NCBI RefSeq assembly: GCF_003217325.1
Contig: NZ_QJTI01000016.1
Coordinates: forward strand, 25,025 to 89,024
Origin: Rhodopseudomonas faecalis
GTDB taxonomy: Bacteria > Pseudomonadota > Alphaproteobacteria > Rhizobiales > Xanthobacteraceae
Reading direction: 5' to 3'
Length of the DNA: 64,000 nt
Part shown: piece after piece, positions 1-10,286 of the stretch
Layout of the letters: every line of letters starts with the position of its first letter
Position numbering within the stretch: the stretch's first letter is position 1
Notes under the pieces: model-generated
Databases searched by the model: none
What the model saw: only the letters and a program-made list of their open reading frames with translations
What the model was told of the DNA's origin: nothing
Translations under genes and position numbers: made by a program

Positions 1-1
1 C

Positions 2-520
2 GAGGCCGGGCTGCCGCCGCCGTTCTGGGCCTTTGCCTGGGCGGGCGGCCAGGCGCTGGCCCGCTACCTGCTCGATAACCCGGACACGGTCGCCGGCAAG
101 GAGGTGATCGATCTCGCCTCCGGCTCCGGACTGGTGGCGATCGCGGCCATGAAGGCCGGCGCGCGCCGCGTCACCGCCTTTGATATCGACCGCTTTGCCT
201 GCGCGGCGATTGCCATCAACGCCGCCGCCAATGATGTCGCGGTGAAGGTCAGTGGTGCCGACCTGCTGAGCGCGCCCCATCCCGAATTCGCGGACACCGT
301 GCTGGCCGGCGACATCTTCTACCAGCGCGATATTGCCGAATTGGCGCTGCAATTTCTCAGCAGCCGCGCCGCTGACGGCGCAAGCGTGCTGATCGGCGAT
401 CCCGGCCGCAGCTATCTGCCCAAGGACCAGCTCACTCAGCTCGCCCAGTTCGGCGTGCCGGTGTCGCGCGATCTGGAAGACGCCGAGATCAAGAACACCA
501 GCGTCTGGACGCTGCGCTAG
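2..520 (+). CDS. ETFB-lysine-methyltransferase-like SAM-dependent methyltransferase (5' end outside window)
   Basis: The frame is open from the first bases of the window, so the start lies upstream and about 172 residues are visible. The visible N-terminus carries PPFWAFAWAGGQALARYL. A class I SAM-binding motif I (VIDLASGSGLVAIAA) follows, then an acidic strand end (AFDID), and later GDIFYQRDIAE. The last resembles the D-x-F-Y post-motif of the METTL20/ETFBKMT family, which methylates lysines of the electron-transfer flavoprotein beta subunit. Acyl-CoA dehydrogenases, the partners of ETF, are abundant in this window. Assignment to ETFB rather than another protein is inferred from motif resemblance only. 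A perfect hairpin overlaps the stop codon. Confidence 0.75.
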   Translation, partial: EAGLPPPFWAFAWAGGQALARYLLDNPDTVAGKEVIDLASGSGLVAIAAMKAGARRVTAFDIDRFACAAIAINAAANDVAVKVSGADLLSAPHPEFADTVLAGDIFYQRDIAELALQFLSSRAADGASVLIGDPGRSYLPKDQLTQLAQFGVPVSRDLEDAEIKNTSVWTLR

Positions 521-544
521 CCGCGGCGCTTTGCCGCGGCTAGC
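516..544 (+). terminator. Perfect 12-bp hairpin over the stop codon of the methyltransferase gene
   Basis: Arms GCTAGCCGCGGC (516-527) and GCCGCGGCTAGC (533-544) are perfectly complementary around a 5-base loop. The TAG stop lies inside the left arm. No T-run follows, so this may be a weak intrinsic terminator or an mRNA 3'-end stabiliser. Confidence 0.55.
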
Positions 545-1054
545 TAACAATCAGTGCAAAATTCGCCTGCTGATCACTTCGCAGCTGCGAAATTCAATTT
601 CGCGCCGCAGCGTCGCATTGATCGCACCGCACTATCTCGCCTTTGCCCGGCTGGCGGAATTCTTGGCGATAACAGCACCCGGCACCCTCGGTTGGATGCC
701 AAAATGAGAGATTTTGGCCCTGTTAGCTCACCGCTCGCTACGCACTACCAACTTGATTGCACTGCACAATCAGCGGTGTAGCACCGCCTAACAGGGCCAA
801 AAGTCCTATACAGGACGGCTTGTCGGCGCCCCGGGCGGCAACGCATAATCGTATCAATAGCCGGAGGGCGGGACGATCGCATCTCTCGTGGCCGGTGACG
901 CTTATCCATCAGGCTTAATGCAGACTTTGCCGGAACGTTCGACGCCCGGCGAAGTCGTCGGCGCTGATGGTAAGCCGCCGGGAAGCGCGGTTGCGGTCGA
1001 AGGGCACTGACGGCGGGTGCGGCAATGACCGCTCATTGGGGTGTGGAGGAACGA
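545..1054. other. Gene-free stretch before acs with a ~90-nt folded element
   Basis: No convincing gene is seen between the methyltransferase and acs. The only conspicuous feature is the nested inverted repeat at 712-802, listed separately. The rest (about 803-1044) presumably holds the acs promoter, but I could not recognise promoter boxes with confidence. Confidence 0.5.
712..802. repeat. Nested inverted repeat able to form a ~90-nt hairpin
   Basis: The outer arms TTTTGGCCCTGTTAG (712-726) and CTAACAGGGCCAAAA (788-802) match perfectly over 15 bp. Inside them CACCGCT (729-735) pairs with AGCGGTG (772-778), and at the tip TGATTG (754-759) pairs with CAATCA (767-772). GCGGTG/CACCGC (773-778/782-787) offers an alternative small stem. 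It differs from the other repeat families in the window. It could be a small mobile palindrome remnant or a structured RNA. Confidence 0.65.
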
Positions 1055-3004
<1,950 letters not shown>

Positions 3005-3121
3005 GCGCCAAGCGGCCTCCACATCCGCAACATCCAATGCCCGGGCTGGTCCCGGGCATTGTCATTTCAGGACGAGATGATGGCGCTCAGACCAACGGCG
3101 ATTGACACCAACCACTCCGCA

Positions 3122-3212
3122 CGTCATGGCCGGGCTTCGTCCCGGCCATCCACGTCTTTGATCTTGCGGCGCTTTCAAGACGTGGATGCCCGCTACGAGC
3201 GCGGGCATGACG
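3122..3212. repeat. Palindromic intergenic repeat, family A
   Basis: Two short hairpins, GGCCGGGCTTCGTCCCGGCC and a GCCCGC...GCGGGC stem, are joined by complementary CATCCACGTCTT and AAGACGTGGATG segments. The whole element is therefore an imperfect inverted repeat bounded by CGTCATG and CATGACG. Similar elements occur at 6565-6802, 15696-15788, 24193-24230, 29836-29955, 43333-43423 and 54520-54610, always between genes. Confidence 0.9.
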
Positions 3213-3236
3213 GGTCAATGGTAGGAGCCGCCGGTA

Positions 3237-4928
3237 TCAGGCGTCGACCGCGGCGCGCTTGATGATCGCCGCGCAATCGACGCCGCGCGGCAACGCGCCG
3301 AGATTGCGCTCGCCGAGGCCATCGAGCCGCGAGGCGCAGAACGCATCGGCCACGAACGCCGGCGCATGCTGCACCAAGAGCGCCGCCTGCAGCGCCAGCG
3401 CCATGCGATCGACCAAACCGCGGCTGCGGAATTCGAGATCGCCAAGATCAGCAAACTCCTGGCGCAGATCGGCGATCCAGCGATCGAGCCGGGCATTGCC
3501 GCCCTTGGCCTTCATCACTTCGGCGAAATACACCTGCAAGCCCTCCGGCTGCTTGCCGAAGGCACGCAGCACGTCGAGGCACTGCACATTGGAGCTGCCC
3601 TCCCAGATGGCGTTGACCGGCGATTCCCGGAACAGCCGCGGGAACGGGCTGTCTTCCATCACGCCCGAGCCGCCCAGGCACTCCATCGCTTCATAAGCGT
3701 GGTTCGGGGTGCGCTTGCAGATCCAGTATTTGCCGGCCGCGGTGCCAAAGCGCATCAACAGTTCTTCGGCGCGATCGGCGCGGTGATCGATCGCCCGGCC
3801 GATGCGCATCGCCAGCGTCAGCGACGCTTCGCTTTCCAGCGCCAAATCGGCGAGCACGTTCTGCATCAGCGGCTGATCGACCAGCTGCTTGCCGAACGCG
3901 GCGCGGTGCGTGCAGTGATGGATCGCCAGCGTGGTGGCGATGCGCTGGCCGGCCGATGAGCCGATCATGCAATCGAACCTGGTCATCGCCACCATGTCGA
4001 TGATGGTGCGGATGCCCTTGCCTTCCGGGCCGACCATCCAGCCGAGCGCGCCGCGCAGCTCGGTCTCGCTGGTGGCGTTGGAGGCGTTGCCCATCTTGCG
4101 CTTCAGGCGGATGATCTGCAGCGGGTTCTTGGTGCCGTCGGGACGCCAGCGCGGCATCAGGAAGCACGACAGCCCGCCGCTTGTATGCGCCAGCGTCAGG
4201 AACACGTCCGACATCGGCGCCGACACGAAGAATTTGTGGCCGACCAGTTCGTAGAGCTGGCCTTCGCCCTCGGCGCCGACCGGGAACGCTTGGGTGCTGT
4301 TGCTGCGCACATCCGAGCCGCCCTGCTTTTCGGTCATCGCCATACCGACCACCAGCGCCTGCTTGTCGCGGTCCGGCACGTTGCGCTGGTCATAGGCGCA
4401 CGCGGTGATCTTCGGCTCCCAGATCTTGGCGACCTCGGGCGTGGCGCGCAGTGCCGCCACCGCGGCATGGGACATCGACACCGGGCAGCCATGGCCGGCT
4501 TCGACCTGGGCCTGCATGTAGAACCGCGCGGCACGCGCCACCTGCGCGCCGGGACCGGGGCTGGTCCAGGGCGAGGAATGCAGGCCGTGCTCGAAGGCGA
4601 CCTTCATCAGCTGGTGATAGGCGGGGTGGAAGTTGACCTGATCGATGCGGTTGCCGAACCGATCGTGGGTTTCCAGCTCCGGCTTCACATGGTTGGCGAC
4701 GATGCCCAGCTCGCGATACTCGGCCTGGCCGGTGAGCGCACCGAACGCGGTCAGCTCGTCCTGCGCCCAACCGGCAGCCTCGCGCTGCACCGCCTGCTGC
4801 AACACAGCGTCCTGGGTGAACAGATTGTAGTCGCGCAGCTCGCGCGCGACGTTGACGACCTCATGGGTCGAGGCGAGCGACTGCTCGGCCTTGGTGGCGA
4901 CTGCAAACACATTCACCGGCGCGTTCAT
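3237..4928 (-). CDS. aidB: AidB-type acyl-CoA dehydrogenase family protein
   Basis: The 563-residue flavoprotein resembles E. coli AidB and is longer than ordinary acyl-CoA dehydrogenases of about 380 residues. Visible signatures are GMAMTEKQGGSDVRSN, equivalent to the flavin-contacting TEP-x-AGSD segment, and IWEGSSNVQCLDVLRAF near residue 440, which matches the AidB signature and retains the glutamate. AidB is linked to the adaptive response to alkylation in E. coli, but its physiological substrate is unsettled, so an isovaleryl-CoA-type activity is also possible. It is transcribed away from a PaaX-type regulator across a 178-bp intergenic region that holds a TTACAT...ATGTAA palindrome. The two genes probably form a regulator/target pair. 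Confidence 0.88.
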   Translation of the reverse strand: MNAPVNVFAVATKAEQSLASTHEVVNVARELRDYNLFTQDAVLQQAVQREAAGWAQDELTAFGALTGQAEYRELGIVANHVKPELETHDRFGNRIDQVNFHPAYHQLMKVAFEHGLHSSPWTSPGPGAQVARAARFYMQAQVEAGHGCPVSMSHAAVAALRATPEVAKIWEPKITACAYDQRNVPDRDKQALVVGMAMTEKQGGSDVRSNSTQAFPVGAEGEGQLYELVGHKFFVSAPMSDVFLTLAHTSGGLSCFLMPRWRPDGTKNPLQIIRLKRKMGNASNATSETELRGALGWMVGPEGKGIRTIIDMVAMTRFDCMIGSSAGQRIATTLAIHHCTHRAAFGKQLVDQPLMQNVLADLALESEASLTLAMRIGRAIDHRADRAEELLMRFGTAAGKYWICKRTPNHAYEAMECLGGSGVMEDSPFPRLFRESPVNAIWEGSSNVQCLDVLRAFGKQPEGLQVYFAEVMKAKGGNARLDRWIADLRQEFADLGDLEFRSRGLVDRMALALQAALLVQHAPAFVADAFCASRLDGLGERNLGALPRGVDCAAIIKRAAVDA

Positions 4929-5005
4929 GGTGAATTCCTCCCGATCTGGTGGTGACTGCGGGCAGTCACTGGCGGCTTTGGCCGTTATGGATGATCGGGG
5001 AATTG

Positions 5006-5040
5006 TTACATTGCGAAACGATCGCGGTCAATCTATGTAA
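5006..5040. promoter_or_regulatory. Possible operator between aidB-like and paaX-like genes
   Basis: TTACAT (5006-5011) and ATGTAA (5035-5040) form a perfect 6-bp inverted repeat separated by 23 bases. It lies between the divergent starts at 4928 and 5107, in an AT-richer patch of an otherwise GC-rich region. Binding by the adjacent PaaX-type protein is inferred from position only. Confidence 0.35.
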
Positions 5041-5106
5041 TATTTCATGACAGCGTGTTCCCGCTCGGCTTGCGCGGCGTCCGACGGATCGTCATTGTCG
5101 TCGGCA

Positions 5107-5928
5107 ATGACCGACCTTGCCCAACCGTCGCCCCGCCACCTTCTGATGAATCTGCTGCGCGCCGCCGACAAGGGCTGCCTGACCGCGGCCGAGGCGGTGG
5201 CCGCCGGGGAATTGTTCGGCATCTCCGGCAATGCCACCAGAGTGGCGCTGGCGCGGCTGGCGGCGGCGGGCTTGGTCGATGCCAAAACCCGCGGCAGCTA
5301 TCGGCTCGGCCAGGCCGGGGTGGCGCTCGATAATGAGGTGTCGGCCTGGCGCAGCGCCGAGGCGCGGGTGGTGCCCTGGAGCGGGCGCTGGATCGCGGTG
5401 CTGACCACCGGGCTGCCGCGCACCGACCGCGCCGCCTGGCGCGCCCGCGAGCGCGCGCTGTCGCTGCTCGGGCTGCGTGAGCTGCAAGGCGCGCTGTTCG
5501 TGCGCCCCGACAATCTCGATGGCGGCGTCGCCTCGGTGCGCGCTCGCCTGGCCTCGCTCGGGGTCGGCGCCGAAACCCCGGTGTTTTGCGCCGATCAATT
5601 CGATGACGCGCTCGATCAGCAGGCCCGCCAGCTCTGGAACGCCGACGAGCTGATGCGCTCCTATCGCGACGGCTGCGCGCGGCTGACGCAGTGGCTGGCC
5701 GGCGCCGCCAGCCTGCCGGAAGGCATCGCCGCCAAGGAAGCGTTCTTGATCGGCGATCACGCGATCCGGCAATTGGTGTTCGATCCGCTATTGCCCGATC
5801 CGCTGATCGATGCGGCATTGCGCCGCCGCTACCGCGATACGGTGATCGCCTTCGATCAACAGGGCCGCGCGATCTGGTCGACTTTCCTCGCCGCGGCGCG
5901 CGCCAGGACCACGGTTTCCGCCGCCTGA
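5107..5928 (+). CDS. PaaX-family transcriptional regulator
   Basis: This 273-residue protein resembles PaaX, the phenylacetyl-CoA-responsive repressor family. The N-terminal winged helix spans roughly residues 10-75 and includes ISGNATRVALARLAAAGLVD. It is followed by the central PaaX domain (WIAVLTTGLPRTDRAAWRAR) and the C-terminal PaaX_C-like region with the FDPLLPDPLI segment. The start at 5107 (MTDLAQPSPRH) is preferred because the upstream extension to 5047 is low-complexity and unlike the family. It is divergent from the AidB-like gene. A phenylacetate pathway is absent here, so its effector is unknown and may be another acyl-CoA. Confidence 0.85.
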   Translation: MTDLAQPSPRHLLMNLLRAADKGCLTAAEAVAAGELFGISGNATRVALARLAAAGLVDAKTRGSYRLGQAGVALDNEVSAWRSAEARVVPWSGRWIAVLTTGLPRTDRAAWRARERALSLLGLRELQGALFVRPDNLDGGVASVRARLASLGVGAETPVFCADQFDDALDQQARQLWNADELMRSYRDGCARLTQWLAGAASLPEGIAAKEAFLIGDHAIRQLVFDPLLPDPLIDAALRRRYRDTVIAFDQQGRAIWSTFLAAARARTTVSAA

Positions 5929-6018
5929 CCACCGGCAAATTGCAGCCACCGTCGCCGCGTCGTATCGTGCGCCGGCGCGGCAAGGCCGCGGCCAGCTGAG
6001 ACATTTGGGGAGAGATCA

Positions 6019-6522
6019 ATGGCGTTTTCGGTGCGCAGCAACAGCTTCAAGGACGGCGACTATCTGCCGAAGCCGCACATCCTGTCGGAGGATTTCGGGT
6101 TCGGCTGTGCCGGCGGCAATCAGTCGCCGCATTTGGCCTGGTCCGGCGCGCCGGAAGGCACCAAGAGCTTTGCCGTGACCTGCTATGACCCGGACGCGCC
6201 GACCGGCAGCGGTTTCTGGCACTGGCTGGTGGTCAACATCCCCGCCAACGTCACCGAGCTGGAGCTCGACGCCGGCAATCCACGCGCGCCAAAGCTGCCC
6301 GCAGGCGCGCTGCAGACCCGCACCGATTTCGGCGCGCCTGGCTATGGCGGACCGTGCCCGCCGCCGGGCGATCATCCGCATCGCTATTTCTTCACGGTGT
6401 TCGCGGTTGGCGCCGAAACGCTGCCGGTGGCCGCCGACACTTCGGCGGCGGTGGTCGGCTTCAACCTGCATTTCAACACGCTGGCCAAGGCCGCGATCGT
6501 CGGCCTGTTCAAGCGCGACTGA
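6019..6522 (+). CDS. YbhB/YbcL family PEBP (Raf-kinase-inhibitor-like) protein
   Basis: The 167-residue protein shows the two PEBP signatures, CYDPDAPTGSGFWHWLVVN and GYGGPCPPPGDHPHRYFF. These form the anion-binding pocket in bacterial YbhB and YbcL. There is no signal peptide, so it is probably cytoplasmic. The start ATG at 6019 follows GGGGAGA. Bacterial members have no settled biochemical role. It may follow the PaaX-type gene in the same transcript, with a gap of about 90 bp. It is followed by a cluster of palindromic repeats. Confidence 0.85.
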   Translation: MAFSVRSNSFKDGDYLPKPHILSEDFGFGCAGGNQSPHLAWSGAPEGTKSFAVTCYDPDAPTGSGFWHWLVVNIPANVTELELDAGNPRAPKLPAGALQTRTDFGAPGYGGPCPPPGDHPHRYFFTVFAVGAETLPVAADTSAAVVGFNLHFNTLAKAAIVGLFKRD

Positions 6523-6564
6523 CGCGGCGCACCAGCTGTGATCGGTTGATAGCAACTGATCGAC

Positions 6565-6802
6565 ACGTCATGGCCGGGCTTGTCCCGGCCATTTTCGTTG
6601 TTGCTGCCGTACCGTCTGATACCATCGGGTCGTATCAATGACCGTCATGCCCGCGCTTGTCGCGGGTATCCACGTCTTAAAATCGCTGCAAGCGCAAAGA
6701 CGTGGATGGCCGGGACGAGCCCGGCCATGACGTGCGGATAGGTTGATATCAATTGCCGTTGGTATCAAACGAACATGCCCGCGACAAACGCGGGCATGAC
6801 GT
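6565..6802. repeat. Cluster of family A palindromic repeats (half, full, half)
   Basis: A lone half-element (GGCCGGGCTTGTCCCGGCC, 6565-6592) is followed by a full element at 6643-6732 and by another half (GCCCGCGACAAACGCGGGC, about 6774-6800). The full copy has the standard complementary ATCCACGTCTT/AAGACGTGGAT core. These elements fill most of the 313-bp gap and no gene is seen in it. Confidence 0.88.
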
Positions 6803-6835
6803 CTCAATGCTGGTCAAGCGTGATCGCGCCGCCGC

Positions 6836-7981
6836 CTACAGCGAGCGCGCGATCAACAGCTTCATCACCTCGTTGGTGCCGCCATAGATCTTCTGAATGC
6901 GGGAATCGATGAACATCCGCGAGATCGGATATTCCTGCATGTAGCCATAGCCGCCATAAAGCTGCAGGCATTCATCGACGGTCTCGACCTGCTTCTGGGT
7001 GCACCACCATTTCGCCATCGAGGCGGTGACGGCGTCGAGATCGCCGGCAATCAGCCGCTCGATGCAGAAATCGACGAACACCCGCGCGATCATCGCCTCG
7101 GTCTTGCGCTCCGCCAGCGTGAAGGCGGTGTTTTGGAACTCGATGATCGGCTGGCCGAACGCCTTGCGCTCCTTGGTGTACTCCGCGGTGAGACGTACCG
7201 CGCGCTCCATCGCCGCCACCGCGCCGACCGCGATGATCAGCCGTTCCTGCGGCAATTGCTGCATCAGCTGCGCAAAGCCCTTGCCCTCTTCGCCGCCGAG
7301 CAGGTTTTCACGCGGCGCCACGGCGTTTTCGAAAAACAGCTCGGAGGTGTCGGAGGCGTGCAGGCCGATCTTGTCGAGGTTGCGGCCGCGCTTGAAGCCG
7401 GGATTGTCCTTGGTCTCGAGCACGATCAGCGACAGGCCCTTGCCGCCGGTGCCGCCGGTGCGCGCCACCACCACAATCAGATCGGCGGTCTGGCCGTTGG
7501 TGATGAACGTCTTCTGGCCGTTGATGACGTAGTTGTCGCCGTCGAGCTTGGCGGTGGTGCGGATGCTCTGCAGATCGGAGCCGGTGCCGGGCTCGGTCAT
7601 CGCGATCGCGCCGATCAGCTCGCCGCGCGCCATGCCGGGCAGCCAGCGCTGCTTCTGCTGCTCCGAGCCGTAATGCAGGATGTAATGCGCGACGATGCCG
7701 CTCGACACGGTGACGCCGGACAGCGCGTCCGGCACGATCGCTTCCATGTCCTCGAACACCGCGGCGTCATAGGCGAAGGTGGCGCCGAGCCCGCCATAGG
7801 CTTCCGGAATGCTCGGCAGCAGCGCGCCCATCTCACCAAGCTTCAACCACGCGGAGCGGTCGACCATCTTCTGCGCCCGCCACTTGTCGGCGTGCGGCGC
7901 CAGATCCTTGGCCAGAAACCGGCGGAACTGATCACGGAAGGTTTCCAGCTCTTCGGTCATCCAAGGGGAGCGGTACTGCAT
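6836..7981 (-). CDS. Acyl-CoA dehydrogenase
   Basis: The 381-residue length is typical for FAD-dependent acyl-CoA dehydrogenases, which form the alpha-beta double bond of acyl-CoA and pass electrons to ETF. AIAMTEPGTGSDLQSIRTTA is the flavin/substrate segment, and ERKAFGQPIIEFQN contacts CoA. Near the C-terminus the sequence is KIYGGTNEVMK. The glutamate position used by short-chain enzymes is glycine here, as in the isovaleryl/long-chain groups whose catalytic base lies elsewhere. The substrate cannot be fixed from sequence alone. The gene stands alone, and a palindrome lies just upstream of its start. Confidence 0.9.
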   Translation of the reverse strand: MQYRSPWMTEELETFRDQFRRFLAKDLAPHADKWRAQKMVDRSAWLKLGEMGALLPSIPEAYGGLGATFAYDAAVFEDMEAIVPDALSGVTVSSGIVAHYILHYGSEQQKQRWLPGMARGELIGAIAMTEPGTGSDLQSIRTTAKLDGDNYVINGQKTFITNGQTADLIVVVARTGGTGGKGLSLIVLETKDNPGFKRGRNLDKIGLHASDTSELFFENAVAPRENLLGGEEGKGFAQLMQQLPQERLIIAVGAVAAMERAVRLTAEYTKERKAFGQPIIEFQNTAFTLAERKTEAMIARVFVDFCIERLIAGDLDAVTASMAKWWCTQKQVETVDECLQLYGGYGYMQEYPISRMFIDSRIQKIYGGTNEVMKLLIARSL

Positions 7982-8015
7982 GTTTCCTCGCTTTGTTTTT
8001 GTCGATCGCTACGCC

Positions 8016-8037
8016 CGACGATCATCGATCATCGTCG
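8016..8037. promoter_or_regulatory. Palindrome upstream of the acyl-CoA dehydrogenase
   Basis: CGACGAT (8016-8022) and ATCGTCG (8031-8037) form a 7-bp inverted repeat. It lies 35-56 bases upstream of the minus-strand start at 7981, where an operator would be expected. No regulator is adjacent. Confidence 0.3.
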
Positions 8038-8154
8038 TGAACGGTGAGCCGCCTTTCTAATGCGGCACTGCGCCGAGATAAACCGTATCGGCGTCCGCTT
8101 GTGATCGACAAGCGCGCCGATATTGCGCGCGATGGCATGTCGGCCAATTCATCA

Positions 8155-8775
8155 TCACGCCCGCGGCTTCCAGGCGACCAGATCAATCAGCGCCGACATG
8201 CCGCTGTGGCCGGCGCCTTCTTCGATCACCGCGTCATATTCCTGGATGCACAAGCGCTCGAAATCACCAAACGCCTGTTCCAGCAGCGCGCGGGTGTAGA
8301 GCTTCTCCGGCTGTTTGGGACCGCCGGTGCCATAGCCGATCTGCTCGGGCCGATAGCCTTCGATCAGCAGCAACCCGCCGGGCTTGAGCGCGGCGCGGAT
8401 ACGCTCGAACAGCAGCGCGCGCTGCTCGGGCTCGGCGAACTGAAAGAAGATGCCGACCACGACGTCGAACTCGCCCGGCCATTGCCAAGTGAACAGATCG
8501 ACCTGCTCGGTTGCGATGGTGACGCCGCGCGCTGCGGCCAGACGCTGCGCCTTGCGCTGCGCGGACGGCGCGTAATCGACCGACAGCACCGACAGACCAC
8601 GCTGCGCCAGAAATACGCCGTTGCGGCCCTCGCCATCGGCGATCGACAGCGCGCAGCCACTTGGCGGCAAAAGGCCGCAGCTCGCCGCCAGAAACGCATT
8701 CGGCTCGGTGCCGAACACGAACTCGTCGCTCGAAAACCGCGTTTCCCAGCGCAAAAACTCTTCTTCAGCGCTCAT
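8155..8775 (-). CDS. Class I SAM-dependent methyltransferase
   Basis: A 206-residue protein with SIADGEGRNGVFLAQRG, the SAM-binding loop of the TehB/thiopurine-type methyltransferases in which GEGRN is typical. DVVVGIFFQFAEPEQRALLF and a KPGGLLLIEGYRP strand complete the Rossmann-like fold. The start at 8775 (MSAEEEFLRWETRF) gives the usual N-terminus, while an upstream ATG at 8814 adds 13 unlikely residues. The substrate is unknown. It is divergent from the SQR-like gene across about 170 bp. Confidence 0.82.
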   Translation of the reverse strand: MSAEEEFLRWETRFSSDEFVFGTEPNAFLAASCGLLPPSGCALSIADGEGRNGVFLAQRGLSVLSVDYAPSAQRKAQRLAAARGVTIATEQVDLFTWQWPGEFDVVVGIFFQFAEPEQRALLFERIRAALKPGGLLLIEGYRPEQIGYGTGGPKQPEKLYTRALLEQAFGDFERLCIQEYDAVIEEGAGHSGMSALIDLVAWKPRA

Positions 8776-8947
8776 ACGCACCCTGATCACAAGCCGATCA
8801 ATTTCCCGTGTCACGGCCGCGATCTGCGCATCTTGCCGCAGTTCTCACAATCTGCCGCGCTAGCGCCCTTGTTCGCAGTGACATGGTCACAGAGATAACG
8901 CCACGCTTCATGCGACACGGCAAGTCAGTGGTGGCGCGGACAGGACG

Positions 8948-10090
8948 ATGACCAACATCACCATCATTGGTTCTGGGTTTGCTGCTTTGGCGGCCGCGCG
9001 CGAATTGCGTCGCCGCAAGGTCGATGCCGACATCACCATGGTGTCGCCGCGCGATCAGCTGCATTTCCTGCCGAGCGTGATCTGGCTGCCGCCGCGGCTG
9101 CGCAGCGCGAATGCGCTCAAAGTGCCTCTGGCGAACTTCTTCGCCAAACACCACATCAATTACGTGCAAGGAACGGTTTCCAGTCTGAAGGATGGCGGGC
9201 GGGTCGTGGTGACCGACCGCGGCGAGCTGCGCAACGATCATCTGATCGTGGCGTGCGGCGCGCGCTTCATGCGTGACCTGCCCGGCCTTGAGCATGCGCT
9301 GATTCCCGGCGACCAGGTGGCTGACGACGGCCTCGATACCGGCGAGGAAATCGCCCGGCGCATCGAGGCGATGAAGGGCGGCACGATCGCGGTCGGCTTT
9401 GCGGGCAATCCCGAGGAGCCGAGCGCGGTGCGCGCCGCACCGATGTTCGAGCTGTTGTTCATCATCGACAAACTGCTGCGTCGGCGCGGCAAGCGCCCCG
9501 GCTTTCAGCTGGCGTTCTTCAGCCCGGCGTCGCGGCCGGGAGCGCGGCTCGGCGACCGCGTTCTCGACGGGCTGTTTGTGGAAATGAAGAAGCGCGGCAT
9601 CGTGGATCTACGAGGCCGCAAGCTGCTGCGCTTCGAGGACGGCAAAGTGGTCGCCGACGGCAGCGAGTTCGACGCCGACCTGATCCTGTTCATGCCCGGC
9701 CTGACCGGGCCGCAATGGCTGGCCGACAGCGGACTAGCGCTGTCGCCGGGCGGCATGATCCGCGCCGACGAGCTGTGCCGCGCCGAAGGCGCGACCAATG
9801 TCTGGGTCGCCGGCGACGTCGGCTCGTTCCCGGGGCCGGACTGGATGTCGAAGCAGGCGCACCAGGCCGGGCTGCAAGCGCTGGCGGTCGCCGCCAATAT
9901 CGACGCGATCGAGAGCGGCGAAGAGGCCAACACCCCGTTCAAACCCGAAATGATGTGCATTGTTGACGCGCTCGACGCCGGCACACTGGTATTTCGTAAC
10001 GAACACTTTGATTTTGTACTGCCTAATTCGAGAATCGCTCACTGGCTGAAGCGGGCCTATGAGCGACACTACCTGACCACATACCGCTGA
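8948..10090 (+). CDS. Sulfide:quinone oxidoreductase-like FAD-dependent protein
   Basis: The 380-residue flavoprotein has an N-terminal FAD dinucleotide fold (ITIIGSGFAALAAAREL), the quinone-reductase-like DQLHFLPSVIWL segment, and a second FAD motif NVWVAGDVGSFPGPDWMSKQAHQAG near residue 285. It ends in an amphipathic helix (RIAHWLKRAYERHY) like those anchoring SQR to the membrane. Cysteines are at 103, 277 and 337. The cysteine expected around residue 160 in true SQRs, within an x-P-x-x-C-x-x-A-P context, is missing here (EPSAVRAAPMFE). It may therefore not carry out the canonical disulfide chemistry. A 60-residue ORF follows 13 bases downstream. Confidence 0.75.
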   Translation: MTNITIIGSGFAALAAARELRRRKVDADITMVSPRDQLHFLPSVIWLPPRLRSANALKVPLANFFAKHHINYVQGTVSSLKDGGRVVVTDRGELRNDHLIVACGARFMRDLPGLEHALIPGDQVADDGLDTGEEIARRIEAMKGGTIAVGFAGNPEEPSAVRAAPMFELLFIIDKLLRRRGKRPGFQLAFFSPASRPGARLGDRVLDGLFVEMKKRGIVDLRGRKLLRFEDGKVVADGSEFDADLILFMPGLTGPQWLADSGLALSPGGMIRADELCRAEGATNVWVAGDVGSFPGPDWMSKQAHQAGLQALAVAANIDAIESGEEANTPFKPEMMCIVDALDAGTLVFRNEHFDFVLPNSRIAHWLKRAYERHYLTTYR

Positions 10091-10103
10091 CGAGGACCGT
10101 GCC

Positions 10104-10286
10104 ATGGCAAGCGAACCGAACAACAAGCCTGTCGAGCAGACCGACGCCATCCGGCGCCACATGGGAGCCACGCTCGATGCCTTGATCGTCACACTGCTCG
10201 CGATGGCGCGGCCGCTGCCCCCGCAGCCGGTGTTGCAGCCGGTGCCGGTGGTGCGTCGCCGGCGGCGGCAGTTGCCGGCTAAGTAG
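10104..10286 (+). CDS. Small hypothetical protein downstream of the SQR-like gene
   Basis: A 60-residue ORF starts 13 bases after the SQR-like stop, with a GAGGA-type sequence just upstream. It has a polar N-terminus, a short hydrophobic centre (LDALIVTLLAMARP), a proline/valine stretch and a terminal arginine cluster (RRRRR). I do not recognise a family. Position suggests co-transcription with the SQR-like gene and perhaps a membrane-associated accessory role. Its last 8 bases overlap the end of the convergent thioesterase gene. Confidence 0.5.
   Translation: MASEPNNKPVEQTDAIRRHMGATLDALIVTLLAMARPLPPQPVLQPVPVVRRRRRQLPAK

Noticed and set aside
554..781. A 75-codon plus-strand ORF starting with GTG in the gap before acs
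   Set aside because: No RBS, poor coding composition, and it overlaps the nested inverted repeat at 712-802.
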